Positions 11,161 through 22,880 of a stretch of DNA of 64,000 bases are shown piece after piece. The DNA comes from Cordia subcordata. Taxonomy: Eukaryota > Streptophyta > Magnoliopsida > Boraginales > Cordiaceae. The stretch's first letter is position 1. Every line of letters starts with the position of its first letter. The stretch covers positions 930,001 to 994,000 of the forward strand of contig JAPTOF010000032.1 of assembly GCA_028554755.1 (NCBI GenBank), in the 5' to 3' direction. Under the pieces are notes generated by a model that saw only the letters and a program-made list of their open reading frames with translations, searched no databases and was not told the DNA's origin. The translations under genes and the position numbers were made by a program.

Positions 11161-12776
11161 TGATTGTTCAAAAGCCTACAAGTGCATAGATTGTGTGGAG
11201 TGTAATGTGAGTGAGTGTGGGATTGTTTCCACAAGGAGGCTCCTAAGATAGATCTCTAGGTGCTAATGTGTGTAAGAAAAGCTACGTATGTGTGTTTGGG
11301 TTGGTTCATAGAATTGAAGAAAACTTTAGATTAACCAAAGAAAAATTAAACCTAACCAAAGGTGTGTAGAATAGATATTGATCAGGCTAAAGAAAAGGGA
11401 TTAAACTCAAGAATGAAGGAACTAGGGCAAGCTCTACTTGATTATGGGGATCGAAAATCTACTCTTGTCTTCAGAATTTGATGGTTTTAAAATGCTTCTT
11501 TAAGAGCTTGAGGTAATTAACCTTACTATCCTCTAACTCTCGATGCAATTCTATCCCTAACTGGGTTATAGTATAGCTTTGTCCTAATTACTTAGGGTTT
11601 TCATGCTTAGTTTATTATAACTCTTGGTTGATGCAATTAATAAACCTACCTGGGATTTAATCCGTTAACTGTGTTTCAATCTAAGGAAACCTAAGTTTAA
11701 CGAGAATTAATAAAAAGCCTATTAGTTCTATTTCATCCTAAAGGCCACACATTAAACATAGTTATGAATTCAAGCATAATTATCAAACATCATATAAACG
11801 GATGTAAGGGATTGAAAACCAAATAATACATGCATTAATTGTGACATATTATGGAACATATAGGCATATTTGAAATAGCCATGGAAGAATTAAAAGCAAA
11901 CATGTATTAAAAACATTAAAGTATCCCCAGTGGTTGTAAGAAGACGTAACCCATAATACAAGTTTTATTCCACCCTAATAGATATACATAATTATATTAA
12001 GAATAGAACGAAGTAAAGATAAAGAGTTTTCCTATCTTCTTGCTTCAATCACCAATAATCGCTTGCAAATCCTTCACCAATCCTTGTTTCAATCTCCAAT
12101 CCTAGCTTGATTTAGGATGGAATAGGGTGTAAGAAGGTGTGTGTGAGATGTAGTGTTAGGGTTTAATAGGTGTTAAAGATAGGGCAAAAGACGAGCTGAG
12201 TGAGCTTATAAAACTATCAAAGTCAGTTATGTAGGTCGATGTAGCCGGTTGACCAATACTCTCAACCTGTAGGAATTGGAGCTTTTTGTTTCCGTTGGTC
12301 GACTTAGTAGGTCGACCCATACGCTTGACCTCTATGCACTAGAGCTTTCTATTTCTGCTGGTCGACTTGGTAGGTCAACCTATACTGAAAGCATATTTAA
12401 CTAATAGCAATCTTTATATTTTGTTTGTGCTAGTCGACTTAGAAGGTTGACTTATAGCTTTTTTCACCTCGACCAGTAGTTGTTTTTCAGCCTATTCTTT
12501 ACTCTAACTATTTCCAGTCTTCTTCCTTTATTCTAATCTTCATTCTTCTTCAACACGGAGCCTTGTTTAAGCTTGTTCTTCACCCTAGTGCTTATCTATA
12601 TCACAAAAATCAAGCATTTAGTATAGCATTTTATCAATTAAGCTCAACATATCATCAATGACCAATTAAGCACAAATACTAAGTAAATGCTATACTAATG
12701 CATACAATAAAGCTCAGAACACCTCTAAACATGCATGAAAATGCAAGTATGAACACTCACAATCTAACACACATCA
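11161..12776 (-). repeat. Complete 3' LTR of element B (1616 bp)
   Basis: It runs from TGATTGTTC (11161) to ACACATCA (12776). The left 300 bp match the fragment at 16546-16851 nearly base for base in pattern ('ctacaagtgca', AGGTCTCTAGGTG, GAAAAGCTACGT). A TATA-like tataaaac lies near 12209, with GGTCGAC/TTGACC motifs just beyond it. The left flank is TCAGT; the matching right flank is lost. Confidence 0.8.
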
Positions 12777-12812
12777 ATACCCCCAAACCTTCTTCTTGCT
12801 TGTCCCCAGGAA
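12777..12812 (-). other. Polypurine tract with hairpin, element B
   Basis: Sense orientation: GGGGACAAGCAAGAAGAAGG followed by TTTGGGGGTAT, then the LTR start TGATGTG. It is the same motif as at 1636-1671 and 32594-32630. Confidence 0.75.
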
Positions 12813-14546
12813 AGACCAATCCTAAGTTTATCTCCAAGATGCTAAAAAAGGTTGCCAAAGGTATTAACTTGCTATCACATGGAACCTAAGAAGTACGAAT
12901 GGGTCATTCTGTTTGTAAAAGAGCAAACCTAGCCTTTGTCAAAACCTCCTCTCAATACAAGGGATCTTGCACCTCATGGGAGTACACCAACTAGTTAAAA
13001 TTACTACAAACCTAAGATTTTAACTCACATATTTAGGATATTGATTCATCGTGGCCCCATCACTAACATGGCCCTTCAATATGCACATAGCCCTCAAAGA
13101 TACAAGGAAATGTGGAATAGATCACAATGGCCCACATTTGGCGAAAGAGCCTTATTCACAATTCAATGAAAGACAAGGAAATGACGTTCATAGTAGCTGG
13201 GGCCTCCGTGTAGTGAGCTTTCAACCGGTACATCCTAGCGATTTAAGGCGTAGGGTATTAGGGGAAGAAACCTCCCTTGGGTATACTAACTCAAGTTTTT
13301 CCAACCGTCTCAAATGAAGGAATACAGGAAAAGAGCTGTATATGTGTCAAATTGACGTTGTGTCACTTGACAATTATTCATAACTTCTTTTTTCTTGCCA
13401 TTGGCTTTTTCTCATTCTTCTTTTTCACTTTTTTTTTCAACTCTTTCTTAGTTTTTCTTTTTCTTCATTTTATTTTCCAATACATAACATAACATACCAA
13501 CAATCCTTGAAAACACTTTGTCTAACCAAGGTATAGGGTAACTACATTCCCTACAGTTTTCAAAAGCATTCTCTTCAAAGTCTTGGTTCTCCCTCTACAC
13601 TCTTCACTCCCCATAATATAGCCTTTATCTTATCTAATCAGTTAAGTCAATAAACAAGAGCCAACACACTAATCAACAAAGAGACAAATAACTCTATATG
13701 CACAAAAATTTAAAAAAAAGTTTCACCATTTTTTTGAAAATAATGCAAATCTACCATAAAAGAAGTATAAAAACAAGAAAACCAAACTCCTACACCCCCA
13801 AACCTAAACTTTGCTGGCCCTCAAGCAAATAAAACAAAATCACACATCAAGCAAGTAAACATCACAAGGCATAAAAGGGAAGTAGGGAAAGGGTATATAA
13901 GAGGGGACAAATGGAGAAAAGATAGATACAACCTTGTGTTCCTTTGAAGCTCTCAAATGTCAGTGATCAATAAATCATCCACTAACCCTGATTCTCACCC
14001 ATAAATGATAAACATGCAAAGAAACTACCACACCGTCAAACCTAAATGTTGCCTGTCCTCCAGCAAACGGCCTTGAGTCTGTGGGATTCGTAAATGTCAA
14101 AGCAAGTGAAATTATCTCTTAACTAGCTTTTCACTAGGACACAACGACTCAAGACAGAACATAAAAGTGGCTTTAGAGTCAGGCAATCAAAGCACATAAT
14201 GACATTTAAATTGATTCTCAAAGGTGTATACATAGGCTAAGGATTGGTGCGCAAAAGATGACAAAATTGAGCAAGAAATAGATAAAGAGAATGAAATATA
14301 ACGAACCAAAAACAAAAGCAAAAAAAAAAAGAAGCCAAACTAAAGTACTAAAAACAAAAGCAAGTAAACGAACAAAAGAGACAAGTAAAAAGAAACAAGT
14401 CTAGGCTACTTCCTAATAGCATTGGATTTCACACCCCCAACCGAGTGCCAATGATAGAGCAATACATGTTTAAAATTCTTTGACAGAAATTGCTGGATAA
14501 TCATTAAAGCACAAACAATAGCAAGAAAAGAATCATGTACCATAGG
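12813..14546 (-). other. 3' UTR of element B
   Basis: Non-coding. It contains an A-rich tract in sense orientation (plus-strand T-rich 13385-13480), an imperfect ATTGACGTTGTGTCAC block (about 13350) and two hairpin/purine copies at 13790-13829 and 14031-14068. The shared block order with elements A, C, F and G shows common ancestry of the 3' UTR despite the unrelated coding part. Confidence 0.6.
13790..13829 (-). other. Upstream hairpin/purine motif, element B
   Basis: Sense orientation: CTTGAGGGCCAGCAAAG followed by a purine-rich run ending GGGGGTGT. A further diverged copy lies at 14031-14068, so element B has three such motifs in all. Confidence 0.5.
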
Positions 14547-16422
14547 TTAGGGCTGTGAATGCACAATGTACCCTTTTTCTTTGTAATCCCAGCTCCTAAT
14601 GCCAAAAGAAGATGTATGCTCAAATGTGGTAGGGATCATGCAAAACCATGAATGCTCATGCTTAACTTGCTCACTAATCAACCATTCTATGGCCTTCTTC
14701 TCTTGATTTAGGGCTAAGAACACACCCTTCCCATGGGTCAATGATATATCTAATGCAATGAGGGAAGTGTATGATTTAGTCCTAGGTGAAAATGTTCCAT
14801 GCAAGAAGGCGCGAATATGAGCTTTAAAGTGGAGGATTGACGGAACGAGAAAGGGGATTAAGGGTGACATCTGGAGAAGGAAGGTTAACAGAAAGAGACA
14901 TAGAAGCTCTATACTCTTTCTCTCTATTGGATATACCGTAATTGAACAAGGGTCACTCTAACTCCTCATAAAGGGTGAACTTAATTTTAATGGGTTCATT
15001 TTCTCTAAGGAAGGCTCATGTTCATCTAAGAAACGATTTACCTTATCAAGAAATTCCCTATCAGAGAGGGTAAAAGAAGGTATTACCAATGGTTCATCAA
15101 ACATACCCAAAGACCCATATATCAAAATTTCAATTTCATCAATTTCATCCTTAAATGCCTTCTTAAACTAGCTATTTTCCTCAACAAAACAATTTTGTAA
15201 CTCCAAGAGAATTATCATGCCTAGAATCCAAAAAAGATGTTATACTCTTCCTAATTGATGACTCCAAATCGACACTAGCTAAGATCTCACCAAATTCTCT
15301 CAATCGTTAGTAGTCATTATCTCACAATCATGCTCCAAATTATCCTTAAACGGGGCAGGTTCACACATAGGTAAAGGGGATAAATGGGACACAAAAGACT
15401 TCAGATCATGCAGGCAAGAATGCTCTCGGGTGTTAAGCACACCTAACTCCCTAAATGTAGACTTGGAATGCAATTGAATACTATAAACAATAGAAGCATA
15501 CTCTATATGTGTGTGTAATATAGAAAGTGAAGGAAAAATAGGTTTACTTGACTCAATGGGAGATGGTAAGTGCATAGGATGATAAGATACCACTTCCTCT
15601 AAAACACACCCAATGATATCATGAATCAAACCACAGTCACACTCATATTCTTCCTCACTACAAGATGTAAACTCTTTGTCCACCTCTCTACCCTTCTCTC
15701 TACCTCGAACATCATCATGTTAACCACTAGTTCCCTCATCCATAGGCCTCACATCTATCCCGTCAACCTGGTCTAAAGGCATCTTAACACTCTTACTGAC
15801 AGGTTGCTTTTTCTTAATTTCCCTGACATCCTCTCTAGCTTCTCTTGATCGAATTGAAGAAGTTGAGCATTTTGACAGGCTAGAGCTTGGAGTTGTTCAA
15901 ACTTTTCATCCTCATTTAATGGAGACCTAAAAGAAGAGGGTTCAATTGAGTGAAATAGGCAATTATTTTGAAAATCATTCTAAGCATAACTATCGAAAAA
16001 CTAAGGAAAGGAATTGGTGGGAAAAGATAGTGTGGATGACGAATAATTAAAATTAAGAGGTGGACAATAGGAAGAGTCATCTTGACCCTAAGGTGCAAAT
16101 GCATGAAATGGCTCCCTATGGCCATGAAAACTAGATGTAGATACATAGGAATATATATGCCTATAGGGATCAAGACTCAAGTAAACACTGGACGAGGGAT
16201 TTCTATATGCAAGGGGACAACATGTAGAATGATGCTCATGACTACCACATAAAACATAAGCATAAGGAGCATAAACAAGAGATGAGAAAAAGGATAGAAA
16301 TGACCATCAAGAAACATTAGATCTACCCATCCTCGAGTAACACAAGTAAGCCTTCTCTCCAGAGAAATTTTTTTTGGATTTTTCAAAATTTCCAATGCTT
16401 TTGGTTTATTGAAATTTCTCAA
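14547..16422 (-). pseudogene. Decayed unknown ORF of element B
   Basis: Open pieces lie at 16177-16422, 15916-16173, 15300-15683 (127 codons) and 14547-14870 (107 codons). Reading near 16,250 gives a short Cys/His-rich stretch (CGSHEHHSTCCPLAYRNP) followed by Ser/Tyr/Pro-rich sequence, a glutamine-rich probable helix near 15,850-15,910, and an acidic, Cys-containing segment at 15300-15683. I recognise no gag, protease, RT or integrase motif. The fragments probably derive from one long protein of unknown function carried by this non-autonomous family. The frame is broken by several stops. Confidence 0.45.
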
Positions 16423-16520
16423 TTTTTTGGTATTTTTTCAAATAAAAAAAGCAATAAAGATAAGACAATACACAAGCAACCAATCAAAAATACAAGAACA
16501 CACAAATTACCAATACCATG

Positions 16521-16539
16521 CCTGCTGGCAACGATGCCA
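16521..16539 (-). other. Degenerate tRNA-Asp primer-binding site, element B
   Basis: The plus strand matches the tRNA-Asp 3' end at about 12 of 18 positions, including the central GGCAACG. It lies 6 bp from the LTR edge. The extra mismatches suggest greater age than in elements H and J. Confidence 0.6.
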
Positions 16540-16545
16540 AAAACT

Positions 16546-16851
16546 TAATCGTTCAAAAACCTACAAGTGCACGGATCATGTGTAATGTAGAGTGTTGAGT
16601 GTGGATAGTCTCCACAGGGAGGCTTTTAAGACAGGTCTCTAGGTGGTAACGTGCCTAGGAAAAGCTACGTGCATGTGTGTGGGTTAGTTCTTACGATTGA
16701 AGGAAGCACTAGACTAGCCAAAGGAAAATTAAACCTAACCTAAGGTGTGTGGAATAGATGGTGATCAAGCTAAGAAACAAGGATTAAACTCAAGAATGAA
16801 AGAACTAAGGCAATCTCTACTTGATTATGGGACTGGAAATTGACTTTTGTT
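16546..16851 (-). repeat. 5' LTR fragment of element B
   Basis: It matches the left 300 bp of the LTR at 11161-12776. Its terminal dinucleotide has mutated (TAATC instead of TGATT). Homology ends near 16851, where another LTR-like sequence begins. Confidence 0.7.
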
Positions 16852-18880
16852 CTGCCCCAAACATCTCTTCAACAGGACTAAGGTTCTCTACTGAAAAGCT
16901 CGGTTAGGTCAAACCATTAACATGAACTCCCAATGTTTTCTTCAAACCCCAATGAGTAGACCCGACTGAGGTCGGCCTACCTACTCATTATTCTGAAGGG
17001 ATTCCTGCAGGATCGATAATATTACATGTGGTTTATCCTAGCCCATATTTTCAAAAATATTACCAAGAAAACATGCTAGGAAAATAAAATAACCACATAA
17101 CACACACAAGAACATGCTTAAGAACATGTAGAATATAACTTGTATTTTGCAAAATATGTAAAGCTAACCTCTTGAAGCGCGGGGCCTTTATGAAGCTATA
17201 TCCATCACGAGCTTTGTTTTACTCACAAACGAGGCCACCAAAAATTTACGATAAGGGTGTCGCAATAAGCAACTCCCTAGTCTTCTTCCCTATGATTGAA
17301 GAGACTTATCTTGAGAGAATAGCCTCTTGTGTGGGAAGAAGCAAAGTAAAATGCTCTTGAAAACTAGAGCAAAAAACACACGATAAGTGCGTACTATGTG
17401 TTGTAGTATTCTCTTGCCAAAATGGAAGAGATCAACTACAAAATTTTTGGATGCGAGAAATGGTTTCAGGTCTTGCCTATTTATAGAAAAAGTTTGGCAC
17501 CTAAACCTTGTAAACTTTCCATGTGGGAAACTTTTTCCTAATAGTAAATATTTGCCACATGTCATGAAAGTTACTTGTACAATTTGAATTCTTCTTGTAG
17601 TAACTTTCTAGCACGTGTCTTGGAAGATTAGGCCAAGCCCACAATCTAAGCCCAACACATAGTCCATAATCCATGTGGAGCCCCAAGCCCAATAAGAAAC
17701 CATCCAAGCCCAATTAGATTATCTTGGACTCTAAAGAAAGCCTAAACCTAATTCCAAGCTTTGGCCCAATAAGGCTATTACCACAATATAGAATCTGCTC
17801 TTTCAAGATTACTCTCTCAAAGTCATTTCAACTAGGGAAGGGACGAAGAAGACACAATTAACCTTGGCTTCCAAAAATAATAAAAAATGTCCTTGCCCGA
17901 TCTAGGCGACTTAATAATTATTTTTAACTTTGATCTATTCCACCATAAGATCAAAGTTGCATTCCAAGAATAATTACTATTACCCAAAAGTTTATCACAA
18001 AAGAATGTGAACTTTGTCTTTGACTTACTAAATAACTGACCATAATGCCTCTCTATGTATACCCACAGCTAAGACCGATCCTTTGGCCTGTGTACTATCA
18101 CCTCCTTAGCTGTATCTTTTCTGTTGGGTTTCTTGTCTTATTGGCAATCATCCTTGGTCATGGAATCTCTTAATCTCAGGAGCGACCCTCAAGCTATATG
18201 ACCAACACACCTATAAAGGTAGTATCACTAGATTTAGAGTCGGATGATAAATTTGGACAATCCCAAAGGGGGCACATAGATTCCATTTTGCATATGCATG
18301 TTCCAATTAATTAGAACTTAGCATCAATGCACAAGGTTGTTGATCCTAATAAAGTAAGATCTCACCCACAGTGAATCAAGCTACCAAACCCTAACTTCAT
18401 TAGTTCATCCACATATACTCAAGAGTAAGAGCAATGATCATTTAGTAGCAGTGAGTGTCTTGTTTTCTTTCTTTGATAGTGCGCCTCTAGAAAACATACT
18501 CACAATGGTCCTATCCAATACGTGATACACATACTACTGAGATAAATCTGGAAAGTCCTCTAATGACCTAGGTAGATCACCCTCAAAGAGGAGACTTGCT
18601 CAATATAACCTCATCCAAGTAGAGTGCCCAACACTACTATTAGGTTATGGATTCAATTTTATGATGTGACTAAATTTAGACTTGGACCTACTGTGCGTCT
18701 AGCCTCACTGCGCACCCAAGTCATTAATTCAAGTCAAAGGACCTTTATACTTGCATCAATAAAACATAACATAGATAGTGTGCAAGAAACTCAAAAAGCC
18801 ATTTAATAAAAAATGATTATACATTGTTTCATATCCAAAATGTCATGTACAAGTGAGCTTTAGGGCATACTAATCCTAAC
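16848..18880 (-). repeat. LTR-like block D, copia/LARD type
   Basis: Its right edge ...CTAATCCTAACA gives a sense start of TGTTAGGATTAG, a common LTR start form in plant LTR elements, and the left edge begins TGTTCTGCCCC. A minus-strand TATA-like CTATAAATAG lies at 17477-17486. No coding potential. No matching partner LTR and no clear target duplication are seen, so this is a boundary-based call. Confidence 0.45.
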
Positions 18881-19984
18881 AATTCCAAGGGTTTCATTTA
18901 GTAAATAATAATTCCAATATTCCAATAAAAACCGGGCTTGTGAGCCTCTAACATTTATTAAAGTATTCGGTCCATTATCATTTACTTTAATTGGAGGCAA
19001 TGATTTGGACATCCTCATGTCCAAGTCACTTTAAGGACCTAATAGCTTTAAGGGATTTATTTGATTAAAAGAGCATGCTTGTTTAATAGCCAAACATTTA
19101 ATTATCCAGTTGATTAATAAATTGGCATACAAAACAACATATATATCAACATATATAAGCACATGTAGCTGGTGATGGGCTTTCCTAGTGTGGCCTACTA
19201 AAGTCATCATAGGTCACTATATCATGTAAAACTAAACTATTACATTTTAATTTTAGGAAACCTGGATAGGCCCAGGCCTTCAGCTTCTTGGTCTTCAGTT
19301 TCTCGTCTTGATTGTGCTAAAACATACTAATTACATCATTATTAAGAAGAACTCCTTCTAAAGGAGGGGATACATCACTTGAGAGAGGGATCTTACAACT
19401 AGATTTAAGAGAAGGCTAGGCTCGCCGGCCCAATTTAAAAACCCATAAATTAATTACAATAATTAATAAATAAAATATGATAATAAACATGATATGTAAG
19501 CCCATAACCACCTCATAATATGTCATACATCAAAATAAAAGAGCATAAACATTTCCATGATTTTATCGCACAATAATTAGATCAATTTAATTAAATTAAG
19601 TTGACCTTTCCAAATAATTAAAACTCCTTTTAAATTACTTCGGGTCGAAATCTAAATTTTGACAAATTAAAATTTTGCCCAATATAAATAAACTAATTTT
19701 TGAGACAATAAAGGTCAAAAACAAATTTTTCAAAATTTTTGGGCCTACCCAATTAATTAAAAAAAATTTTAAAAATTAATTGGGTGTTAAAAACATATTT
19801 TTGACAAATAATGAGATTTTAAAATAAATATCAAATACTTATTACAAATGAAAAATCTATTTTATCAAATAAAATAATTTGTGAGTAAATATATAATATT
19901 TAATTAACATTTACTTTGATTAAATTATAAACCATTATTTATCCCGATAGCTATACAATTTAAATAAAGACAAACATTTAAATT

Positions 19985-20370
19985 CTAAGCGGCATGCAAC
20001 AAAGATGGTAAAGACACTGAGATGTTATTCAATAGGTTGTGGGTTCAAAACTTGGCAGCAACATAAAATCTGCATTTTTTTAATTAATTAAGCGTGTAGC
20101 ATATCAAAAGACATGAATCTCATTCATGGACTAGGGCTTACTAGTAGTTGGGTTGGTAAGAGTAAGCAAAACCCAGGCTATACACGCAAGTTTGAAACTT
20201 GGTAGCAGTATCAAATGCGTGTTTTTTTAAATTGAGCATGTAGAATATCAAAGGACATGAATCACATTCACGGGCCAAGGCTTACCAGTAATTGGGCTAG
20301 TAAGAGCGAGCAAAACCTAGGCCATACATGTAGGTTCAAATCTTGTTGGCTACAAATGTGATATTTTTTA
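19985..20370. repeat. Three imperfect tandem units with tRNA-like tails
   Basis: Units begin near 19990, 20093 and 20232. The last two share AGACATGAATC-CATTCA, GGTTGGTAAGAG/GGCTAGTAAGAG, GCAAAACCYAGGC and an AGTTTGAAACTTGG/GGTTCAAATCTTG block before a T-run. The motifs resemble Pol III A and B boxes, so a tRNA-derived SINE origin is possible. Not proven. Confidence 0.55.
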
Positions 20371-20579
20371 AGGTTTTAAAATAAAAACATCATCTTCTCC
20401 AAATTTTAACCCTAGCCGCCACAAATAGCAACAAAAACAGAATTTTTTAAAAAAATTTTGGCCACCATGGTCAAGAAAACACAAGGGAAAAGAATCATCC
20501 TTTTTTTCATTGCCATTAACATCGCAGCCTAAACGTAAACATATACATAAACAAAGATCTGAACAACATATGTAAATGT

Positions 20580-20612
20580 ATACGCGCGCGCGTGTGTGTA
20601 TATATATGTATG
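20580..20612. repeat. Alternating CG/TG/TA tract
   Basis: ATACGCGCGCGCGTGTGTG followed by TATATATGTA is an uninterrupted purine-pyrimidine alternation, capable in principle of Z-DNA. It is unusual to find five consecutive CG steps in this AT-rich region. Confidence 0.8.
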
Positions 20613-21250
20613 ATATATCAAATATATCAACTCAGGTCTAAAACAAAATACATACATATATTGTATATATAAATGTATATACGTATGCTTCGCTTTAGTC
20701 ATCACCATCAAGAAAAGATATCACCGTTGGAGGCCATCAAAGGAAACCAAAAATGGTTTCCTGGAGAAGACGTCCCTTCATATTCTTTTAAAAAACAATT
20801 TTTTTTAATTTATGCTGAGAAATCATAATATTGTTAAGAGCAAGTGTTGGTACAAATTAGCAATAGAATAGCACATTACTTTGGTGTTTAACATGTCACA
20901 GTAGTAATCTTGAGGTTGCTTGTTCAAACCTTTGGAACAAATTTTTTTTTTAACAAGAAATCTGAACACAAAAAAACAAAATTTGTCTCTGGATGGAGTA
21001 GAACCTGTGACCTCATGGCTATCATCCTGAATAATCTACCATTAAACCATACCAACTAGTTTGCTTGATGTGGCAAATTGTTTGTTCTCATCATAAATGA
21101 TGAGACAAAAAACATAGAGGATAGGTACAATAAATATAATAAATCTTGTCTAACTCAAAAGAAAAAACATGAAAAACATCAATACAATTATGTATATCCC
21201 ATATACAATTAATTATTGTGCAATAAAATCAATAGACATTTATAAAAAAG

Positions 21251-21267
21251 CCTTGGCTCTGATACCA
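21251..21267 (-). other. Primer-binding site for initiator tRNA-Met
   Basis: CCTTGGCTCTGATACCA matches the 3' end of plant initiator tRNA-Met at 16 of 17 positions. It is placed 2 bp from an LTR edge TGAAGGAATTATGC, as in copia and many non-autonomous LTR elements. Confidence 0.85.
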
Positions 21268-21269
21268 AT

Positions 21270-22760
21270 TGAAGGAATTATGCAAAACTTTTTCACAAAT
21301 TCTTCTAGGATCAGGCTCTTTAAAATAAAAATTTTTAAGAAGAACACAAAAAATACTTGAAGAAATGACGCATGTTCTTGATGAGTAGCCTTGCAGAAGC
21401 TTGATCTTCTTCCTCTTTGTACGTAGCCAATAAATATTGATGGAGGCTAAGGTTTTTAAGGGAGGAGAAATATCTTGTTCTCTATAGAAAACTAATAACC
21501 CTAAAAAAATACGTACAATACCTCTTCTTTTATAGAGCAAAAGGAGTTAGGCCTTCACAAATCCTAGGTTCATTTCCCCCAACCCAATTAGGCCCAAACC
21601 AATTAAGAGTTAAACCATTAGTTATTTCTTATTCCATTTAGCCCAAGGTTTAATTCATGCCACATTTTTCTGTGTTAGCAGAAAATAGATGATATTAAAT
21701 CGGTGACCTTTTAATAATTAATATTAAATATTAATTTTTAATTAAATATTCAAATACATTAATTATTAGTTCTTTTATTTAATTCACAATTAAATAATGG
21801 AATATTTTATTCTCAATTAAATATAATAGATCAATCTATCAATAAAATTCTCAACCTTTTACGTGATTTCATAGGTTCAAACTTAAGCTGGTAATACAAG
21901 GACAATCTTTGAACTAATCGGAGACACTGTTTAGTAACGGTTTCCGACATCTAGATAAGCTGAAAAATTACAAGGCAACTATCAATGAACCTGGGCACTA
22001 TAGAAGATCCCCTATAACCCTCAATGTTCCGAAACAACCATGGGAGCATGGTTAACTATCAAACCCCTAATTAGTTCTTCCATATTAAGTCCTAATCTTG
22101 TCATGACTCATCACGACATCTCTCCGTGACACATCACGCACAGAGCATTGGCCAAAGACTTCATAAGTTAGGACTAGGTGGAACATCATTCTCCCAATAC
22201 CTAAAGTAGGTCAATCCTATCTTGTCTTGCACATTGTCTTCATGACGCTTGCTCATACCCAGTAACCCTTTGTCACCAAATTGGAAATTTGGGTAGTTTG
22301 GAGCCAAAGTACAAGGAGTAAATCATAAGCCTCTATGGCAGTCTCATGTCGAATACTATAATCATGTGCACCACAAATAATCCTTTTATAGTAGGATAAG
22401 TACAATAGGATGCTTGTAAGCAAGTCATGTTCAGTAAGCGTGTCTCTACACCCTAACTATGTGTCACGCTGGTGTCCCAACACCCATTGGTCATGAGGAC
22501 GACCAATCTACGTGACAAACAATAACCTCTACTCGAACGAATTGACGTCCTAGTACCAATTTCATCATTTGGTTACGAACAGATTTTAAGAACAATCAGA
22601 ACCAAGCCTCATTCACATGATCTCATATAGTTGTTCTAAGGAACTACACCATGATCAAAATTAGAGAAGATGGTGCGATATGATGTAATAGCCAAATATT
22701 ATTAAGATAACTCGTATGTAAACAATTCTAGAAATACAATAGATGACTGACTTTACGACA
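21270..22760 (-). repeat. 5' LTR E next to the initiator-Met PBS (about 1.49 kb)
   Basis: The left edge TGAAGGAATTATGC is fixed by the PBS. The right edge is set at TACGACA (22760) because gypsy LTR sequence starts soon after. A minus-strand TATA-like CTATAAAAG lies at 21527-21535, followed by a plausible leader. No coding potential. It does not resemble block D, so the two are not LTRs of one element. Confidence 0.6.
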
Positions 22761-22774
22761 CTATTCCTAAAATT

Positions 22775-22880
22775 ATATCCCTCTAGGAAGCTTGAATCTA
22801 GGTGTTTTAGTGTATGAGAGAGTGTTGTGAGATGGGTAAGTTAAGGTTTAGTGTGCGTAAAAAATTGGGTGTGTAGTAAG
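22775..22880 (-). repeat. Remnant of the 3' LTR of element C
   Basis: It matches 10330-10430 and, somewhat better, 46883-46990 (GTTTTAGTGTRTGAGAGAG). It is joined directly to 3' UTR sequence, so U3 and PPT are deleted. Confidence 0.65.

Larger units (their letters stand above)
11161..16851 (-). mobile_element. Element B: LTR element without recognisable gag-pol
   Basis: Minus-strand order: 5' LTR fragment (16546-16851), degenerate tRNA-Asp PBS (16521-16539), a decayed reading frame (about 16,450-14,540), a 3' UTR with hairpin/purine motifs, PPT (12777-12812) and a complete 3' LTR (11161-12776). The terminal sequences and PBS type are those of the Athila/Tat family, but no protease, RT or integrase can be seen, which suggests a non-autonomous element mobilised by a relative. 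The 5' LTR is cut off near 16851. Confidence 0.75.
18881..21250 (-). other. Non-coding AT-rich internal region between LTR-like blocks D and E
   Basis: About 2.4 kb with no open frame of note. It holds imperfect tandem units with tRNA-tail-like GGTTCAAA motifs (19985-20370), a related unit near 20840-20950, a CG/TG/TA alternating tract (20580-20612), and a tRNA-like segment on the minus strand near 21000-21060. The adjoining initiator-Met PBS suggests the inside of a large non-autonomous LTR element. Confidence 0.45.

Noticed and set aside
13051..13492. Two open frames of 88 and 71 codons
   Set aside because: They fall in the 3' UTR of element B on the opposite strand; the second is a T-rich tract giving a false Phe-rich protein.
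17172..17713. Overlapping open frames on both strands
   Set aside because: They are within an LTR-like block around its TATA box and have no domain similarity; overlap on both strands points to chance.
21000..21060. Possible tRNA gene on the minus strand
   Set aside because: Parts resemble A and B boxes but no paired acceptor stem or anticodon arm can be drawn with confidence; kept only as a tRNA-like remnant.
21229..21540. 103-codon minus-strand frame
   Set aside because: It spans the LTR E end and the primer-binding site, so it cannot be a conserved protein.
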